A stretch of DNA of 5,939 nucleotides. Origin: Bacillota bacterium. Lineage in GTDB: Bacteria > Bacillota > Desulfotomaculia > Desulfotomaculales > Desulfallaceae. A program made the position numbers and the translations under genes. Location of the stretch: contig WQUS01000130.1 in assembly GCA_009781965.1 (NCBI GenBank), positions 1 through 5,939 on the forward strand. Direction: 5' to 3'. This document shows positions 5,359-5,939 of this stretch, one piece after another. The notes under the pieces were generated by a model. That model saw only the letters and a list, made by a program, of their open reading frames with translations, made no database searches and was not told where the DNA came from. Each line of letters opens with the position of its first letter. Position 1 is the first letter of the stretch.

Positions 5359-5939
5359 TTATTGGCGCACGCTCACGGTATTGAGCTTTTCCATGCCCAT
5401 GGGCTGCGGGGTGAAGCCCCGGACATATTTCATCAGCACCAGCGGGTCGGTAGAGTGGGCCAGGGGTACCCAGGGGGCGTCGTCATGGATAATCCCCTGG
5501 GCTTGTTGATAAAGGCCGGCCCGCGTCTGCTGATCTGTTTCCCGTTGCGCTTGAAGCAACAGCTGATGTAGCTGATTGTTTTGGTAGAAGGCGTAATTAC
5601 TGGCGCTGCCTTTGGCAGCGTTATCTTGATCCAGCAAGGTATAAAGGAAATTATCCGGGTCGCCGTTGTCGCCTGTCCAACCCATCAGAAGCATGTCGTG
5701 CTCGCCGTTTTCCGCTTTGGTCAGGTAAGTATTCCAATCGTAGTTGACGATGGCCGCTTCAATGCCCACGGCGGCCAGGTCAGTCTGAATAGCCGCGGCA
5801 ATTTTATCCCCTTGGGGCAGATAATCCCTGTAGACAGGCAAAGCCCAGAGGGTGGTTTTAAACCCGTTGGGGTAGCCTGCTTGGGTCAGCAGGGCTTTGG
5901 CTTTTGCCGGGTCATAAGGGTAATCTTTTACTTGCTCGT
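5359..5939 (-). CDS. Family 5 extracellular solute-binding protein (peptide ABC transporter), C-terminal part
   Basis: This is the last 192 residues of an OppA/DppA-type substrate-binding protein, which captures peptides (in some members nickel or other ligands) outside the membrane and delivers them to an ABC permease. The frame is open to the window edge, so the signal peptide, lipobox and N-terminal domain are outside. Recognisable family features are DPAKAKALLTQAGYPNGF near the visible start, IAAAIQTDLAAVGIEAAI, the MGWTGDNGDPDNFLYTLL segment typical of the C-terminal lobe, and the closing VRGFTPQPMGMEKLNTVSV. TTG at 5841 is internal, not the start. The gene is convergent with the YkgJ-like gene, 22 bp apart, and any permease or ATPase partners are not visible. 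Substrate specificity cannot be judged from this part. Confidence 0.92.
   Translation of the reverse strand, partial: EQVKDYPYDPAKAKALLTQAGYPNGFKTTLWALPVYRDYLPQGDKIAAAIQTDLAAVGIEAAIVNYDWNTYLTKAENGEHDMLLMGWTGDNGDPDNFLYTLLDQDNAAKGSASNYAFYQNNQLHQLLLQAQRETDQQTRAGLYQQAQGIIHDDAPWVPLAHSTDPLVLMKYVRGFTPQPMGMEKLNTVSVRQ

Overview
The window looks like ordinary chromosome from a low-to-mid GC Firmicute, most likely an anaerobic Clostridia or Negativicutes-type lineage. The reasons are strong GGAGG-type ribosome binding sites, near-consensus sigma-A promoters, and a TGS/uridine-kinase fusion protein that is common in those groups. Genus cannot be read from the sequence.

Layout. Positions 1-329 hold no gene I can support; they contain a 10-bp inverted repeat, two copies of a short direct repeat, and a complete copy of a roughly 150-bp palindromic element. 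An orotate phosphoribosyltransferase gene (pyrE) follows at 330-881, with a decayed copy of the same element directly after its stop codon. An intrinsic terminator (977-1015) overlaps an extended -10 promoter (995-1025), which drives a 567-residue TGS-domain/uridine-kinase-like protein (1060-2763). A small uncharacterised protein is convergent with it on the minus strand (2775-3077). Divergent from that protein is a tight pair: a GIY-YIG domain protein (3181-3462) and a DUF523/TudS-like protein (3464-3946). The second full copy of the element, in inverted orientation, begins inside the 3' end of the DUF523 gene and supplies its last codons and stop. Next come a consensus promoter (4095-4123), a 79-residue single-pass membrane protein (4184-4423), and a YkgJ-type cysteine-cluster protein (4503-5336). 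At the right edge is the C-terminal part of a family 5 peptide-binding ABC transporter protein on the minus strand (5359 to beyond the window).

How the parts relate. Three genes touch pyrimidine chemistry by family (PyrE, the uridine-kinase-like protein, and the TudS/DUF523 relative), but they lie in separate transcription units, so a common pathway is only a suggestion. The most notable content is the repeat family. It has three copies in under 4 kb, imperfect terminal inverted repeats, and a 61-bp central palindrome that differs by one base between the two full copies, and it carries no coding capacity. This looks like a MITE-type non-autonomous mobile element that here has also remodelled a protein C-terminus. 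I see no defence system, CRISPR array, rRNA or tRNA gene in the window.
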